DNA of 64,000 nucleotides from Chinchilla lanigera (lineage: Eukaryota > Chordata > Mammalia > Rodentia > Chinchillidae), in assembly GCF_000276665.1 (NCBI RefSeq), contig NW_004955435.1, positions 6,835,208 through 6,899,207 on the forward strand. The letters are read 5' to 3'. The first letter of the stretch is position 1. The number at the start of each line of letters is the position of its first letter. The position numbers and the translations under genes were made by a program. Below are positions 1 through 11,242 of this stretch, piece by piece. Below the pieces are notes generated by a model, which did no database searches, had not been told where the DNA came from, and worked only from the letters and a program-made list of their open reading frames with translations.

Positions 1-230
1 TTTACTGAAAGGAACAGTTAATGATTACTTATTTGATCAATCTTGCAAGTCTCTATTTGTTTTCCTGAGAAACCACTTTGAAGATATTAATGCATAAAAC
101 AACAACCATTGTTAATTTCCTCTCACCTTGTCTGTAATTCAGTATTGCTTGTACTGTCCTTATGCTATTTTGCAAATGGATGTGTGTTTGTTAATGTTTT
201 CCTTCTTTTATTTTTAAAATAAATTTTAAA
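1..230 (+). mobile_element. L1 3'UTR unit (3' end of a LINE-1), cut by window edge
   Basis: This block is the same repeat as those at 23.9, 25.2 and 54.1 kb (plus) and 7.2, 19.0 and 34.6 kb (minus). Shared landmarks in order are GGAACAGTTAA, TTTGATCAATCTT, a GAAGATAT..ATG box, CCATTGTTAATTTCC and GTGTGTTTGTTAAT, followed by an A-rich tail to about 265. In the 7-9 kb copy the same block lies directly downstream of L1 ORF2, which identifies it as L1 3'UTR. The 5' part of this copy is outside the window. Confidence 0.75.
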
Positions 231-611
231 AAGGAATTTAAAAAAGAAAGAAAATCAAGCATTCTGACAGTTGATAGGGATTCTATTTCTTTTTTCAGGT
301 AGTATAAACTCAGGAGTAGAAAAAGACACTGCACACAAAAGTGCAGAAATGGGATTATCTCAGCTCCTGCAGGACACCCAGTCCGTCCTGCAGTCTTATA
401 GATGAGTGTAGCACTTGGCAACGACACTTTAGTGATAAGTCTCCTACCACAGATTCTCATCCTCTGTTTTTTATGTTTCATATTCCAACAATATACAGTG
501 CAACTGGATATACCCCCCAAATTTTCTACTTTTTGTGAGTATATATCTCTGTTGCTGAAAAACAAATGAGTAATAAAAACATCTCCATTTTATACAGTCA
601 TCAACTACAGT
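231..611. other. unassigned AT-rich stretch after L1 tail
   Basis: After an A-rich tail (about 225-265) there is no recognisable repeat or gene. Short open frames on both strands here have no family resemblance that I recognise. Confidence 0.4.
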
Positions 612-696
612 TACGTTTTTGTAGTGCTAGGGGTTGATCCAAGAGCCCTACATGTAGTAGCCCAGGTCTCTGTCACGGAGCTACACCTTTAGGCCT
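612..696 (-). mobile_element. degraded ID-like SINE relic
   Basis: Read on the minus strand, this shows an ID-type body: a GTAGCTC-like A box region near 680 and a GGATCAACCCC-like B box region near 635, ending at an A-rich stretch. It is much more diverged than the other ID copies in the window and no target-site duplication is clear, so it is an old insertion. Confidence 0.55.
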
Positions 697-1025
697 CATG
701 TAACCTTTCTTAGTGAGAGAAGACCAAGGTGGTAAAAGGTAATAGATTGTAGATGGCAGCAATTGCCACTCTACCAGTTGCTGTGTTGAGGATTCTGTGA
801 CAGTGTCTGTCAACAGTTGAGTGAATGTTTGAAAGTCTTTTTTATTTTTTTCATTTGCATTAACATTTATAATCTATATAATCCATTTTCCATCCTAAAT
901 AATCCTCATGCTCTAGACATTTCTAGATTGGAGAAATTCTAAATGCAGGATGAAATGAACTCCAAGAGCTATATTTGACTTTGAAATATTAAAGTATCCC
1001 TTGGAAGAAGGAGGGATGCTTCAGC
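697..1025. other. unassigned AT-rich stretch
   Basis: No gene, RNA or repeat could be recognised here. Confidence 0.4.
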
Positions 1026-1027
1026 TT

Positions 1028-1215
1028 TCCTGCTAGAGCATGCCCGTAATTCTAGAACTCCAGAAGGCTGAGGCAGGAGTATTCCAACTTTCAGTACAGC
1101 TCGATCAACTTAATGACTTACCAAGTCTTGTCGTTAAAAAAAGTGGCTGGAGACGTAGCTCAGTTTGGAGGTACAGATCCAATCCCTCATATTACCAAAC
1201 CAACACAACCAAACA
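1028..1215 (+). mobile_element. B1-dID-like composite SINE relic
   Basis: The left half resembles a 7SL-derived B1 monomer (GTAATTCTAGAACTCCAGAAGG, then GGCTGAGGCAGGAG). After an A-rich linker near 1135-1145 there is an ID-like unit (GGCTGGAGACGTAGCTCAG, then GATCCAATCCC). This B1 plus ID order is the known B1-dID arrangement of several non-muroid rodent groups. Both halves are strongly diverged. The short open frame over it is a by-product of the repeat. Confidence 0.6.
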
Positions 1216-1356
1216 AATGGAAGCTTCAAGGCCCAAGTAAATAGCTGTGTGAGCACTTGAATTTGTATATGGTAGCACAACTTTTACCTAACTTTTGCTG
1301 CTCCATTCTATACTTTCTTTGAGAAGGTTGTGCTGATTGCAGGCAATTTGCCGTTA

Positions 1357-1640
1357 GAATTATTTTTTTCTACTTTTTCTTGTACATTGTTGCAGCAAAT
1401 AATGTCTATGTTCCTTGTGTGGTATTGATGAGTGGATATAACACATTTCCCTCTCTTGTTCCTTCTTCTTCCATCGCTTGATTTCCTTCCCACTTGAGAG
1501 AGCTCTATCTCCCTACTTCACATTATTTATCTTTTCAATTCCTTACTTAAAATTTGGATTTCTCATATGAAAGAAAATGTGATATTTAAGCTTCTGTGTC
1601 TGATTTATTTTCATTTGCCTACTTAAATCAAGATCTATAG
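1357..1640 (-). mobile_element. old L1 3' end fragment
   Basis: The segment GGATTTCTCATATGAAAG (1555-1572) followed by CTTCTGTGTCTGATTTATTTT is the reverse complement of the classic L1 3'UTR motif for animals' older L1M families (a 'gaaataag..cagacacagaa' region). The same arrangement recurs at 24.4-24.7 kb and 38.6-38.9 kb. It is truncated and diverged. Confidence 0.5.
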
Positions 1641-2159
1641 CAAACAAGTGATTAATTTCTACAAGCTGTATCTCCCAGGCTTTTGTATCTATTTGTTTCT
1701 AGGTGCAGTCTGCCAGTGTAATCCAGTGGCAGAAGATTAAAGGACTCTAGAAGAAGTTGGATGTGTGTATTTCTTGAAGCCATTTATAGGCTTGCTGAAA
1801 TCTAAGGTTCTGCTACTTGTTTGGATTCTCGTAACTTCACAAATTCAGCCCATGAGCTTTATTCACAACACTCTGAAGCAGGGGGCATATGTATTGCTCT
1901 GCAAGATAGCTTGGCAAACACATGGGTGGTATAATTGTCAGGAAGGTTATTTTATACAGTCATTTATTCCCCCAACATTCATTGAGCATGTAATATGTTC
2001 CAGATTATTCAAAATTGTGGAATGACAACATCTTTGCCTCTTGATGTATATACTCTTTTGGAAGGAGGCCTTAAATAACAAAATAATAATAATAAAAAAA
2101 AACAAATTCTAAGTTGTATCGGAAAAGTGAGTGAAACACAGGGTACAGAGATTTCTGCA
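1641..2159. other. unassigned stretch
   Basis: AT-rich sequence with an A-rich run at 2080-2105. Short frames only, none recognised. Confidence 0.4.
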
Positions 2160-2450
2160 GAGATCCAACTTTAAATTTTCTCGGGGCAGGAAGGCTTAGA
2201 AAAAGATGGCGCTTGATCAATGCCAAAGGAAGAGGAGGGTGAAGATGTGCAGAAGCCTGGAGCGGAGGAGAGCGGGCACAGCAGGGGCCCAGTGTGCTGT
2301 AGGGCAGCGCTTGAGGAGAGAGCGGAGGGTACTGTTCTGGCTTTTCCGTCTGGAGGGTGCTCACAGAGTTGAAGAACATAGAGACAGGAGTGCGTTCCCA
2401 GAAGAAAGGGGTACTTGGTTGTGCAGGGGAGGGAAATAGGACACTCAAGG
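2160..2450. other. GC-richer segment of unknown origin
   Basis: A purine-rich, GC-richer block in an AT-rich neighbourhood. It is open on both strands (2206-2439 plus, 2071-2457 minus) but neither translation resembles a family I know. It may be an ancient dispersed repeat or the remains of an exon-like segment. There are no splice sites or start context I would trust. Confidence 0.3.
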
Positions 2451-3178
2451 TCAACATTTCTGAGTAAGAATGAAAAGGATTAACTAGAGTACATGTGGTT
2501 AGTTTTTCCCTACAATAGGTGAGCTGACAGTTTATCTCTTGCGCTAGAGACAGGGTAGAGGGGTGGACTGAGGCAAGGGATCTGCTTTACATGTAATATA
2601 GACAGAAGAAGAAATCACTCGAGGGTAGATAGATAAATCACTTGAGAGAAAATTGTGAAAGGTCTTTATCTTGTTTTCTTACATTTTCTCATTTAAATGA
2701 TGAGCACATATTGCAACTGGTAGTGGAATAGTATTGAATATTTGAAAATGAAGAATGTATAAAAAACTTGCTAAGAAGGGACAAAATGGATCACCCAAGT
2801 ATACGATAGAACAACTGGATAGTAAAAGCCACATTAAGAGAAATGTTCACAATACCAGCAGTTCATCAGTAGCATTAATTTTAAATGAATTCTGAGAAAA
2901 GAAAAAAATTGTCACAAATTATAAATAACATCAGTCTGAATGTGTTGTTTTTTCACTAGAAGCTGAGAAAGGCATAAGATCTTACATTCAAACTAATTAC
3001 TGTAATGATGAGAATGAATTTTAAAGTAGGCAAGGAGGTAAGTCTCAGCGATTGAGAGATAAATAACAGGGAATTTTCATAGATTCGTGGTGCAGATGGG
3101 GTCAAAGAATTTTCCAGTAAAAAACACACTTGGAAGAAGTTAGACAATCAATGGTTCAGGAGGAATGATGGATTCTTC
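2451..3178. other. unassigned AT-rich stretch
   Basis: No gene or repeat recognised on either strand. Confidence 0.4.
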
Positions 3179-3179
3179 A

Positions 3180-3275
3180 TATAAAATGATACAGAACTTG
3201 GGAGGCTGATACAGGTATGTCTCAAGTTCAAGAGCATCTTAGGCTACAAAGCAAAACCCTATCCTAAACAGGATT
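3180..3275 (+). mobile_element. B1-like SINE relic (truncated)
   Basis: Contains CTTGGGAGGCTGATACAGG, CTCAAGTTCAAGAGCATCTTAGGCTACAAAGCAAAACCCTATC-type B1 order (only diagnostic pieces quoted: GGGAGGCTGA, AAGTTCAAGA, GCTACAAAG, AAAACCCTAT). It is 5' truncated and diverged. Confidence 0.6.
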
Positions 3276-3344
3276 TTTTCCACCTGAGGAAAATGTGCCA
3301 GCCTTTATATGTGGTTAATGTTATATTCAAGAAAAATGTTTCAG

Positions 3345-3452
3345 GGTTGGGGATTTAGCTCAGCAGCACAGCGCCTGCCTGGCAAGCACGAGGTCGTGAG
3401 TTCGATTCCTAGTACCAGAAAAAACAAAACAAAACAAAACAAAAATGTGTCT
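3345..3452 (+). mobile_element. ID-type SINE
   Basis: tRNA-derived body with an A box (TTTAGCTCAGCAGC) and a B box (GGTCGTGAGTTCGATTCC), followed by an (A4C)n tail. It is flanked by a perfect 13-bp target-site duplication AAAAATGTTTCAG at 3332-3344 and 3453-3465. The A tail and duplication indicate L1-driven insertion. It is not a tRNA gene. Confidence 0.93.
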
Positions 3453-3465
3453 AAAAATGTTTCAG

Positions 3466-4697
3466 ACTTTTTCTAGCCATTGTAGATTATGTTATTTCAA
3501 CCTTTGCTTTAAAAGAGATTATTAAATTTTCTGATTGTAAATACCATTTCTTTGAGTATATTTAGTGTGACTAGATTATATTTGATGTGACCATAGCTAT
3601 GATTCCTATTCTTACTATGTAGTAGATATATGATAGCATGTGCTATACCAAGGTCCAGTGTAGAAAAATACTCAAACAATTTAGCTTTTAAAGTCTAGGC
3701 TATGTTTTTTGTTTCCTGACCTGCTAGTTGTCCACTAGACATAGCACAGCCATCTCTTTGCTAAATGAATTAGGTGACTAATCTACAACATTTCAGTTGT
3801 GATCTATTCAATGTACTCATTCAAAACTTCTATTAAAGAATAAGGTAGAAGAATTTTTTATATGAGGAAGTATTTTTCATATTATAGTTGTGCTTATTTT
3901 TTGCCACTGTGTAAGATGAAACAACTCCCACTACATTTTCAAGGAAAATCATTTTCGTACTGCTGAGTTACAAACAATGCAGAGAAAAAGCGTTATTCCC
4001 TCAAGGGAATCTTGGTGTTTATTGATATTTATGAAAATCAATTTTGGTTAACCCTGACATCCGAGAAGGCATTAGCATTATTTGAGCTAAAAGAATCAAA
4101 TAAAAGATGTGAGAAGTGAGACCAGGGATTAAAAGGTATTTAAAAGTGTGAGAAGCAAGGAAATAGAACCTTAACCTTATCAAGACAGCATGAATTTGCT
4201 ACAGTGTGATATACACCATGGAGAAGCTTTTCTTGGTGAGACGATAAATGAGATTACAACCAATGCCTTCACTTTACCACTGGAGCAGGTAGATTATCCA
4301 AAAATAATTATAACCATATAGAACGTTTGTAAAAGTTATGAATAATAATATTTAGCACTTTTTGCATAAAGGTTATGCTTTGTTTTTTTCATTCACTAAA
4401 CCAATAAACAGTTCTTGCCTTCCTGAAGCAAAAAGGCAGGTTTGGAACTCACAAAATAACCAAAAATTAGAGGAGTATGACAGGTTATTTTTGGTGTTTG
4501 AGTGAAAACTTCACAAAAAGAATATTCTTTGGTCAGAGCAAGTTGAAAAAAAGAAAACCATGCACTTGTTTCTTAAGAAACATATTCTTTCTTCAGAAGT
4601 CTTAATGCAGTGCAAGAAGCCACATGTAAAGGGGACACTGTATTTAGTACAATGTATGTGACAATTCTTAAGTGATGCAGAATTTAAGTGAAGAGAG
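3466..4697. other. unassigned AT-rich stretch
   Basis: No gene or repeat recognised. All open frames are short. Confidence 0.4.
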
Positions 4698-4706
4698 ACA
4701 CTAATT

Positions 4707-4807
4707 GTTTTGCAGGGGGAGGGGTTCCGGTACTGGGAATCGAACTCACGACCTTGAGCTTGCCGGGCAGGTGCTGTGCCGCTGAGCTAAACCCTCAGCC
4801 CCAGGAA
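4707..4807 (-). mobile_element. ID-type SINE
   Basis: Minus-strand ID body with GGTTTAGCTCAGCGGC, a GGTCGTGAGTTCGATTCC box and the terminal CAGTACCGG box. The flanking duplication ACACTAATT is at 4698-4706 and 4808-4816. The A tail has decayed to a short CCCCCTGCAAAACA-like stretch, so this copy is somewhat older than those with pure tails. Confidence 0.92.
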
Positions 4808-4816
4808 ACACTAATT

Positions 4817-7130
4817 AACACAGAGCTATCTGAGACTAAGTCCCGAGGTATCTTGAAGTACTTTAAATACTTTACATAAAGGAAAATGCAAGCGATGAGG
4901 AGAATAGCAGAGGATATCAAATATAAATGCTGGAAGTATTTTACGTAAATGGGTTTAATGGTTCTTAAAATTAACTTGGGCTTTAAAAGCCTGCTTTCAA
5001 AACGGTTGACACATCACTTCTGTGGGAAAGAACTCAGGTGAAGATAAGGATGGCTGCAGTCCATAGCACTATCTCTGATGGAGCAAATACATCAACTGCT
5101 TTGCGTGGAGAATTTAGCTCATTCTGTCATTTGAAACCTCCTTATGAGACAGAAAAACAACAGAGATACATACGGCGTGTCAGAGAAAAAGATCTTACAA
5201 AGAAAGAAAATAGCAAGTGTGGGATTTTATTTCTATCCATATAGACACACCAAAAAAAGCACAAAAAGTTTCAAAGTTCTGGCCTAAGTGCTTTTTATGT
5301 GAACCAATTTGTCCATTTCTCTGCATCCACCAAGAACTGATAGAAATAGCTAAATAATAAAAAATTGAGAACACAATTGTAATCACGCTAGAAGACATTT
5401 CAAGAGGAACTATGAATTTTAATAAAAATTGTATTCTGTTTCAAATAATACTAATCTGTAGTCTATGACGACAGAATAAAAATCAAAACTTAATAAATCT
5501 CAAGTTTTAATGAATCATGACACCAGGAGTGGACTTCAGGTTAGTAGTCTTTCACCTGACATAGAGGTCATTTTAACTGTTGAAATTGAAGTGGGTACTG
5601 TAGTTTCCATCTGAGAATATGAACTTAGCACATCTGAAAAAAAACTTTTTTCCATTTAAAAATAGTTTCAGAGAACAGGGACTGATACACTTGGGGGAGA
5701 TTACTCAGCTAACGATAGTTACTATTCGACTAATGGGGTATGGCAACTTCCTCTCCTATATTTTACTTTTTCTATTTAAACTATTATTGTACTGCAGTTT
5801 GTTTTTAAAATTTGGTCTCATGCAATGGAAAAATGTATTTGCCTCTTGCAGTATCCTGTTGGAGAAGAGCCTGCATGTTTTTGTAAAGAAATCCTTGAAA
5901 ATATGCATCATATTCCAGTATGTATTATACTGGGCACAAAGAGACACCCAATAATTACTGCTAATTAGTGACTACATTTAATATTAAATAATTATGCAAT
6001 ATGTTTTCACTTGTTTTCTTTCTTCTCTACTTTCACTGCTTCCTGGAGTAAGAAGTACTAATCCAGCATTTTCCCTCCTCAAAGTAGAAGACTGTAATTA
6101 ATGAGTTATTTCTTTCAGCTAGTTCTACAGATTATTCTTATTTTGCTCATTACATAGTGTACAACGTAATAACTTATCTGGTGTAAATTATTTTTCTGTT
6201 ATCACACAAAAAGGTTTTCACTGCAGGGTCTTCTACAGACTGCTGTATTTGTTATAAACTACTACTTAGCTCAGCTATTTGAATCAGTCTTTCTGTCCTG
6301 AGACCAGTTATAAGGCGAGAGGAGGTTATAATTCTTTCTTTTGTTTTAGTTCGTCTCTACATTAAATTTCTAACAATATCCCCAAAATATTGAGCAATTC
6401 CAATGAACAGCTTAATATTAACTAAAAAACATTTAAGTAGAATCACCACTCTACCTCTGCCATTATACATGAAACCATCTGAGGGTCTGTGTTTGGCTAC
6501 TCAGTGTCTCCGATAGTCAGTAGACTATCACGACAATCTAGCATTTAATTTTATCTTCATGTGTTAGTATGGTAACTACTTATGGTGTATATTCCCAGGG
6601 ATTGCCTTTCAGAAATCATTGGTGTTTTACTTGTTATGAAAAGGAACAGCCATGAATGTAAATGTTTTGTAAATGTTGTGATATCACAGAATAGTAAAGA
6701 AGGCTCACTCAGAAATTTGAAAGCTTTAGCTTTCCTCATTCCCTATCTCGAAGGCTTACAGGTATATATTTCATCAACATATTTTGATTCAGATCAGGGC
6801 GGTTCAATATCTTCTACTTAACCCATTGGGAGAAGTAGATGATGAAATAAATGTGTACAGGTTGGTTTTCATTAGCTCATCTTAATGTGAAACATCTCCT
6901 GCATCTTGACTTTTCAGTCTCTGTGGGGAGTAAGATCCCTTCAAGTGCGATACCGGAATGGCCTCACTAACTACTAGAAATTAAATTTTTGACATATCTG
7001 GATATAAGACCAATACATAAAATTAAATTATATTTCTAACATATTTCAAAATATTGTACAATTATGAAATGATAGTATTTATTAGAGTATAAATATAAAA
7101 TTCCTCTGATTAAATTCAATGAAATATATG
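4817..7130. other. long unassigned AT-rich stretch
   Basis: About 2.3 kb without recognisable genes, SINEs or LTRs. Several frames of 60-110 codons (for example 5619-5954 plus) show no signal, motif or family resemblance and have AT-driven composition. I treat them as chance frames. Confidence 0.45.
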
Positions 7131-7140
7131 GAAGATATTT

Positions 7141-9055
7141 TTTCATTTTAAAAGTATTTAAGAACAATACAGAATTTCAAAACAAGATAGTAAATTAACA
7201 ATAGTTATTATATTGCATATTGTTATCTTCATAGTAGTTGCTCAGATAACCAGATATAGGCATGTAAGATTGATCAAACAACATAAACACTATCACCATC
7301 CTCATTGTTCTTTCCTTTTGAGCAGTTTTTTTCTCTTTCATAACGTCTATTTTACCTTTTTATTCTATTTGATTCTTACACTACCGAGACAATATGATGT
7401 TTACATATGCAAATCTGATTTGTTTCACTTATGAGTATGGTCTCTACTTGTATCCTTTTACCTATAAACACCTCTAGTTCACCTTTCTTTACACCAGAGT
7501 AGCATTCTATTGTATAAAAATACCATATCTTTTTTATCTGCTTCTCAGTTGATGGACATTTGGGTTGTTTCCAAGATTTAGCTATTACAAATTGCGCTGC
7601 TATAAACATGGGTACACATATATCACTGTGGTATGATGTTTTTAATTTTTCTGGGAAGATACCCAGAAGTGGAATAGCTGAGTGGAGTGGGAACACTGAT
7701 CCTGGTTATTTGTTTATTTTTTAAAATTATTTTTGTTTTTCTGATCTTTTTGAGACAGGTTCTCACTATGCAGTTCAGGCTGGTCTTGAACTCACTTTGT
7801 AGCCCAGGCTGGCTTTGAATTTGCAATGATCCTCCTGCTTGAGCCTCCCGAGGGCTGGGATTACAGGCATGTGCCACCATGCCCAACTGATCCTAGTTCT
7901 TTGAGGAATTTCCCCACTGCCTTCCACAGTGGTGCAGTCTACAGTCCCGCCAGCAGTGGAGAAGAGTTCCCTTTTCCCCACAGACCCTCCAGCATTTGTT
8001 ATTGGTTGTTTTGTGATGACAGCCATTCTTTCTGAGGTGAGATGGAATCTCAGTGCTGTTTTATTTTCATTTCTTGGATGACCAGCGATGTTGAACATTT
8101 TTTCATATATTTATTTGCCATTTGTATTTCTTCATCTGAGAAGTGTATATTCATCTCAGATGCCCATTTTTGGGTTGGGTCTTTGAATTTTGGGGGCCTG
8201 ATTTTTAAAAGTTCTTTACATATTCTAGATAGAACTCCTTTCTCAGAGGGACAGTTGACTAAATTTTTTCCCAGTTAGTGGCTTTTCTCTCCACACTGTT
8301 GGTGATTTGTTTGGATGTGCAAAAGCTTTTCAAGAAGATGAGATCCCAGTTGCGTCTTTGAAACATCCTGTGCAGTTTGGTTTCATTCAAGGACTGTCTG
8401 CCTACCCCTATGTCCTCAAGATTTCTACCTACTTTCTCCTCCAGTAGACTTAGTATTTCTGTTTTAATATTTAGATCTTTCATCCATTTTGACTTGAGCG
8501 TATGGAGATAGACCTGGGTCTAATTTTAGCCTTCAGCATGTGGAAAGCCAGTTTTTCCAGCACCATGTATTAAAGAGGCTGTCTTTTTTCCTGTGAATAT
8601 GTTTGGCCTCTTTGTCAAAGATACTGTGGCTGAGTGTGGCTGTAATTGTGTCTGTGTCTTCTAATCTGTTCTATTGACCTCCACTCCCCCAGGTCTGTTC
8701 TTTTGCCAGTACCATGTTGATTTTATCACAGTAGATTTCTAGTATAATTTCAAGTCAGGGATTGTGATGCTTCCTGCTTTGCCTTTGTTGCCTAGTATTG
8801 CCTTTGCTATTCTAGGTCTCTTTTAGTTCTAGATGAAATTTAAGAATGTTTTCTCTAGATTGTGAGGTATGCTAATGGTATTTTGACTGGGATTGCTTTG
8901 AATGTGTATAACAGTTTTCAGAGTATGGCCATTTTCACCATGCTGATTCTTCCTATCCACGAGCAAGGAATATCTTTTTGTTTTCTGAAATCCTCTTTGA
9001 TATCTTTTTTCAGAGTACTGTAATTTTCAATTTATAGACCTGATTATTAATGTAT
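7141..9055 (-). mobile_element. 5'-truncated LINE-1 (ORF2 3' part plus 3'UTR)
   Basis: Minus-strand reading gives the end of L1 ORF2 from about 9055 down to about 7400, then the L1 3'UTR to 7141. Frame 7376-7696 (minus) contains typical ORF2p C-terminal motifs: IPLLGIFPEK, WKQPKCPS and YSGVKKGELE, the last resembling the YYSAIKK region of mammalian L1. The upstream part encodes the region around the thumb and C-terminal segment and is broken by stops and frameshifts. The 3'UTR carries the GATCAATCTTACATG unit shared with six other places in the window. A B1 SINE (7708-7885) interrupts it. Endonuclease and the RT core are missing, so the copy is dead. Confidence 0.88.
7708..7885 (-). mobile_element. 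B1-like SINE inside the L1
   Basis: Minus-strand 7SL-derived monomer (GGCATGGTGGCACATGCC, AATCCCAGCCCTCGGGAGGC, GGAGGATC, TGGGCTACAAAGTGAG) with an A-rich tail at the low-coordinate side. A 13-bp duplication, ACTGATCCTGGTT at 7695-7707 and ACTGATCCTAGTT at 7886-7898, differs by one base. The insertion is therefore younger than the host L1. Confidence 0.93.
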
Positions 9056-10873
9056 TATACCCTGTACTCATTGGTATATTAAATATATATACTTATTGAT
9101 GTGTTAAGGACATAAAATGGAAAAATATCCATATTCATTAATTTTATTTTTTTAATTTTTTTTGTTCATTAATTTTAGTAAATAAGAATGTAAGTATACC
9201 ATTTTCCCCAAACTTATCTACAGATACTGCACAAATTTACAAATCCCAATATTTATGTGTCTAGAAATCAACATTTATTATAAAACTCATGAAGTGTAAG
9301 TGATAAAGTTAATTTTGAAGAAGAAAAAGCTAAAATAATCTGTACTTCCAGCTATTCATTATCCACATACATACATGATATATTACTGAGTTATATATAG
9401 ATATCAAATATAATGTATATGCATATATATTTACATATATAAAGAGAGCAATGGAGAGAAATATTAATACACTGACACTATTCTAGGAATAGGTATAGTA
9501 AATAATTTAAAAATAAGATTCCAGAAAAAGCTCTACACCCCTAATTTATGAAAAGTTAACTGTGGAATACTATGAGTAAAAGTTTTTTTAAGCCAAAGTT
9601 TCTTAGGTAATTGAGGATCCACAAGTAGAAAATTACATATATACAGATAGATGATAAATAGATTATAGATATAGATATAGATATACTCAAAAGCCAGTTC
9701 CAGAGGTATTGCAGACTAACATGTGAAAGGTAAGCTACTAAAGCTTTTAGAAGAAAATGTAAGACATCATGTTAGAGTAGGTAAAGATTTCTAAATCATC
9801 CCTTCTCACACACAAGTAAAATCAAATGTGACTATAAAGGAAAAAAAGAGTGTGTCATGATTTACACCCTGTGTTAATCAGAATGCCTGATAAAAATGGC
9901 AAAAAGATGAGTCACAAGGTGGGAATAATACCCTTCATGGTACACAATCCTAAGAAGGTCTCGTTGTCTAGACTATAACTGTCCATAATAATTAAGAAAA
10001 GTTTAATAAATTAATGAAAAAAACAGAAGATTGAGTAAGCACTTTACCAAATAAAATATAAAATTTAATCTTTGAAAATGTGCTCAATTTATTTTTAAAA
10101 ATAGAAACACAAATTAAACCTCGCAATGCGACACTCGTGGTTAAAGCTGCATAGAAAACAAGTGTGCCACTACATAGCCACTAGCTGATTAAAATGAAAA
10201 AGAAGCATCATATTAATAGAGGGCCAGGTGAAGAACAGCCAGCACTGTCATTCACACAGGGTAAGCATCTACTGTGACAGGGCCTCTTGGGAAAAATGTT
10301 GGCAGTCTCTATTAAAGCTTAATGATGTATGCCCCATGACTCTTGAATACTAGTCTTATGTGCACATCTAATAGTATTACATACACGATTGACCACATTA
10401 CAGGTACAGAAATGTTTATATCCCAGAACTGAAGACACAGAGCATGGATGGATTTCACATAAGTTTGTGTTCAAGGGGGCTGACACAAAAGAATCTGCAC
10501 TGTGCGATTCTGTTTAAATACATCGCAAAATAAATAAGCATGTCTATGACATTAAAAGTCAGAGTAAATGTTTTTCTTGGCAAGACAGTAACAGTAAAAT
10601 CTTAGGAGCACACCAAGACTCTTGATTATGTACTTGCTATTTCTTTAGTTGGTGTGTTGTCTACACAGTAATAGACACTTTAGCAAAGTCATTTACTGGT
10701 ATGCAATATATGTACATTAGATGTTTTTAAATGGAGATTAGTCTGTTTATCCAGCAACAGGAAATTTTAGAAGTTTACTATATTAATTTATGTTGGGCAG
10801 CATGTCCCAGTGTGTGATTCTGATAATGGAGGGGTGAGTTGACACTCGCAGATGGATGCAACTTTATGTATTT
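9056..10873. other. unassigned AT-rich stretch with short ATAG/TATA repeats
   Basis: No gene recognised. There are short simple repeats: TATA/CATA-rich sequence at 9360-9450 and (GATATA)n-like sequence at 9640-9690. The remainder is plain AT-rich DNA. Confidence 0.4.
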
Positions 10874-10884
10874 AAAAGAGGCCT

Positions 10885-10992
10885 AGGGGCTGGGGGTTTA
10901 GCTCAGTGGCAAAGCGCCTGCCTGGCAAGCGCAAGGTCGTGAGTTTAGTTCCCGGTACCGGAGAAAAACCAAATAAAAAAATAAAATAAAAT
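10885..10992 (+). mobile_element. ID-type SINE
   Basis: Near-consensus ID body starting GGGGCTGGGGGTTTAGCTCAG, with CCCGGTACCGGAG at the 3' end of the body and an (AAATA)n tail. A perfect 11-bp duplication AAAAGAGGCCT lies at 10874-10884 and 10993-11003. Little divergence from the copies at 49.1, 63.2 and 63.8 kb implies a recent insertion. Confidence 0.95.
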
Positions 10993-11094
10993 AAAAGAGG
11001 CCTCATTAGTCTGATGTCATCAGTTCTGTACTATTATACTTTTGTAAAAAATGAAATAATGATGAGGGCAAGGATGCATAGTCAAATATATATA

Positions 11095-11242
11095 TATTTG
11101 TCTTTTTGAGATAGGGTCTTGACATGCAGTTCAGACTAGGCTTTAACCCACTTAGTGTAGCCCAGGCTGGCCTAAAACCTGCAGCAATCTTGGCTCGGCC
11201 TCCTGGTGCTGGGTTTCAGGTGTGTACCACCACACCACGCCA
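11095..11242 (-). mobile_element. B1-like SINE
   Basis: Minus-strand B1 signature: TTTTTGAGATAGGGTCT (tail side), TAGCCCAGGCTGGCCT, GCCTCCTGGTGCTGGG and CCACCACACCACGCC. It is moderately diverged. The open frame across it is an artefact of the repeat. Confidence 0.88.

Noticed and set aside
7376..7696. 106-codon minus frame as a gene
   Set aside because: It is the ORF2p C-terminal end of a truncated L1, continuing into 3'UTR.
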